Positions 61,441 to 64,000 of a stretch of 64,000 nt of DNA are shown one piece after another (the first letter of the stretch is position 1; each line of letters opens with the position of its first letter). The notes under the pieces were generated by a model. It had not been told where the DNA came from. It worked only from the letters and a program-made list of their open reading frames with translations, and did not search any database. Made by a program: the position numbers and the translations under genes. The stretch comes from Monodelphis domestica (Eukaryota; Chordata; Mammalia; Didelphimorphia; Didelphidae): positions 51,669,816 to 51,733,815 of the forward strand of contig NC_077232.1 in assembly GCF_027887165.1 (NCBI RefSeq), written 5' to 3'.

Positions 61441-61979
61441 TTTAATATCTTTTTTTTCCCCTTTTAAACATTATTTTATTTGGTCATTTTCAAACATTAT
61501 TCATTAGAAACAAGGGTCATTTTCTTTCTCTCTCCCCCTCTCCCACCACCCTTCCCAATGGCGATGCATGATTCCTCTGGGTATCACATGTGTCCTCAGT
61601 CTGAACTCTTTTCCATGTTGTTTGTATTTTCATTAAGGTGTTCATTTAGAGTCTCTCCTCAATCATATCCCCTCCACCCCTGTAGTCAAGCTGTTGCCTT
61701 TCTTTGGTGTTTTTACTCCCACCATTTGTCCTCTGCTTGAGGGTAGCATTTTTTTCTCCTTGATCCCTGCAGATTGTTCAGGGACATTGCATTGACACTA
61801 ATGGAGAAGTCCATTATGTTCGATTATACCACAGTGTATCAGTCTCTGTGTACAATGTTCGCCTGGCTCTTCCCCTTTCACTCTGCATCACTTCCTGGAG
61901 GTTGTTTCAGTCTCCATGGAATTCCTCCATTTTATTATTCCTTTGAGTACAATAGTATTCCATCACCAACATTCACCTT

Positions 61980-62468
61980 TTACCCCTTATTTATTTTTTT
62001 ATTTGATTTGTCTAAATCTGATAATGGTTGGTTCAAATCTCCCACTAGTATAGTTTTATTATCTATTTCCTCCTTCAATTCTCCTAGTTTCTCCATTAGA
62101 AATTTGGGTGCTATATCATTGGGTGCATATTTGTTGATTAGTGATATTTCCTCGTTGTCTATACTCCCTTTTATCAGGATGTATTTATCTTCCCTATCCC
62201 TTTTAATCAGGTGTATTTTTGCTTTGGCTTTGTCAGATATCATGATTGCTACTCCTGCCTTCTTTCTGTCAGTTGAGGCCCAATAGGTCTTACTCCAACC
62301 TTTGATTCTGACCTTGTGAGTATCTACCCGCCTCATGTGTGTTTCTTGAAGACAACATATGGTAGGGTTATGGATTCTAATCCACTCTGCTATTCCTCTA
62401 CGTTTTATGGATGAGTTTATCCCATTCACGTTCAATGTTATGATTGTCATTTGTGAGTTCCCCAACAT
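61980..62468 (-). pseudogene. L1 ORF2 endonuclease N-terminal fragment
   Basis: 162 codons beginning MLGNSQMTIITLNVNGINSS. It continues with CCLQETHMRRVDTHKVRIKGW, the catalytic Glu (QETH), and ILVGDLNQPLSDLD (the conserved Asp/Asn site). These are hallmarks of the APE-type endonuclease that nicks target DNA. The frame is open but stops before the polymerase domain, so it cannot be a complete ORF2. Its + strand shadow frame (61774-62286) is not a gene. Confidence 0.9.
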
Positions 62469-63140
62469 TTTGATACCCTCCCCAAATTCTGACCTTTCTT
62501 CTTTTGTTATAACCTTTTACACCAGTGATTTACTTTAAATCAGTCCCCCTAGTCCTTTCCCTTATTATGCTTCCGTTTCTGGCCCCTCCCTTTTAGTTCC
62601 CTTCCCCTCCCCCATCTCCTTCCCTTTCTTTTTGTACTCCCTCCCTCCCAACCCCCATTAGATTTCCCTTCTCCCTTACCCTGTTGGATGAGATAGAATT
62701 CAATATCCCAATGGATCTAGATGCTCTTCCCTCTCAGAGTTGATTTCACTGAGAGTAAGGTTTAAGTAATACCAATTAGCACTCTTTTCCTCTTATTCTT
62801 ATAAGAGTATTCTTCCCCTCCCCATCCAGTGTGTATCTTTGTGTGATAAAGATTATTCTATTTAATTTATTTCTATTTCTTCAAGTATATCTTAGTACCA
62901 TCATTGATGCCCCCTCCCTTTCTCTTTCTTTTTGTTTTTTTTTCACCAAATCATGTTAATGCCCCAATCTTTCCCTATGAGTGATTCTTCTAATTACTAT
63001 ATTAATGCATAAAATTTTTGAAAGTTACAGATAACATTCTCCCCATATGTTAGCATATATGATTTGATCTAATTGTAGCCCTTATAGAAGAGAGTTTGAA
63101 TAAAAGAAAAAAAACTCTTTTCTCCTTTTCCCTTTCATAT

Positions 63141-64000
63141 TTACCTTTTCATGTGTCTCTTGCTCTTTGTGTTTGGATGACAGACTTTCCACTGAGTTCT
63201 GGTCTTTTCTTTGCAAATACTTGGAAATCTTCTATTTTGTTGAATGCCCATACTTTCCCCCTGGAAACATATAGTCAGTTTTGATGGGTAGCTGATTCTT
63301 GGTTGAAGACCCAGTTCTCTTGCCTTTCTGAATATCATGTTCCAGGCTTTGTGGTCTCTTAATGAGTTCACTGCTAGGTCTCCTGTAATCCTTATTGGTG
63401 TTCCTCTGTATCTGAAGTTTCCTTTCTTAGCTTCTTGTACAATTTTCTCCTTAGCTTGGAAGCTCTTGAATTTGGTGATTCCATTCCTGGGGGTTTTCTT
63501 TTGGGGATTTAGTATAGAGGGTATTCTATGAATCCTTTCTATTTTTATTTTACTCCCTTGTTAGAGAACATCAGAGCAATTTTCTTCGATAATTTCTTGT
63601 AGTATGGCATCAAGATTTTCGTTTTATCTCTGGTTTTTCAGGTAGACCAATGATTCTCAAGTTGTCTCTCATTCCTCTGTTTTCCTGGTCTGTCACTTTG
63701 TCAGTGACATACTTTATGTTTTCTTCTAACTCATTAATTTTTTGCCTTTGCTTCATTCATTCTTGCTGTTTTGCAAGATCATTGTCTTCCAGTTGCTTAA
63801 TTCTGATTTTTAAGGACTGATTTTGCTTTTCAGTTTGGTCTGCCCTTCTGTTTGAGGCTTCCAGCTCTTTCTCCAATTGGGAGTTCTTGTCTGTCAGGCT
63901 GTTGACTGCTTTCTGAATTTTTCCCATTTTTCTTGCCAGAAGGATTCCATCTTTTGGATACGCTCCATTTTGAGTTCTTCCAGAGCTTGTGGATAATTTC
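63141..64000 (-). pseudogene. L1 ORF1 (RNA-binding protein), partial
   Basis: Antisense ORF1. The C-terminal 76 codons (63141-63371) read MNSLRDHKAWNMIFRKARE then LQPRISYPSKLTICFQGE, matching the C-terminal domain of L1 ORF1 proteins. Upstream text toward 64000 encodes the RRM-like LRIIGLPEKPE region near 63620-63660 and a Glu/Lys-rich coiled coil (QMEKELEA-like) near 63800-64000. Frame breaks are visible: an in-frame stop in the coiled coil near 63755 and a shift after the RRM start near 63610. The N-terminus is outside the window. Confidence 0.85.

Larger units (their letters stand above)
61445..64000 (-). mobile_element. L1 LINE with ORF1 and endonuclease fragment but no reverse transcriptase (half-L1-like)
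   Basis: Antisense L1 whose 3' end is marked by the T-run at 61451-61458. 61459-61975 is 3' UTR, 61980-62468 the start of ORF2, 62470-63140 the inter-ORF region, and 63141 to the window edge ORF1. The 3' UTR joins directly to the endonuclease region, so about 3 kb of ORF2 is absent. The 5' end lies outside the window. Less decayed than the copy at 27.4-33 kb. Confidence 0.85.

Noticed and set aside
61774-62286. 170-codon + strand open frame
   Set aside because: Shadow of the minus-strand L1 3' UTR and endonuclease fragment.

Overview
The window is a gene-poor, AT-rich stretch of a vertebrate nuclear genome, almost certainly marsupial. The evidence is the repeat content: tRNA-headed SINEs of the marsupial types (GGCAGCTGGGTAGCTCAGTGG heads with an A-rich tail, and the longer CORE-SINE type), L1 copies with a marsupial-like 3' UTR, decayed L2 and CR1/L3 LINEs, hAT-type short DNA elements, and class I (gammaretrovirus-like) endogenous retroviruses. 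Species cannot be fixed from this sequence alone. All family assignments come from reading the sequence; no database was searched.

Layout. 0-1.2 kb: an intronless, GC-rich copy of a serine hydrolase-like gene (SERHL/SERHL2), the only host protein-coding sequence I recognise. It has one visible frameshift. 1.2-27 kb: ordinary intergenic DNA with SINEs, microsatellites, L2 and CR1 fossils, short hAT elements and retroviral LTR remnants. 27.0-33.0 kb: a minus-strand L1 copy with ORF1 and only the start of ORF2, interrupted by a younger L1 tail, a solo LTR, another probable LTR, a second L1 tail and a SINE. 34.7 kb: a 29-nt poly(G) run. 35.3-36.4 kb: a 1.1-kb polypyrimidine tract with higher-order repeats. 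36.5-51 kb: sparse intergenic DNA with SINEs, CR1 pieces and LTRs, and several repeat-free stretches that could be regulatory. 51.3-61.4 kb: a retroviral cluster whose centre is a near full-length provirus (52,426-60,248) with both LTRs and a 4-bp target-site duplication, lying next to the 3' part of an older relative. 61.4-64.0 kb: a second minus-strand L1 with ORF1 and an endonuclease fragment but no reverse transcriptase, running off the window end.

No tRNA or rRNA gene, CRISPR array, operon or other multi-gene system was found. I see no evidence for a new biological system. The most useful leads are the nearly intact SERHL-like retrocopy, the two L1 copies that both lack the reverse-transcriptase region (half-L1-like), an unassigned SINE-like family with clear target-site duplications, the nested retroviral locus, and four repeat-free blocks that are candidate conserved noncoding elements.
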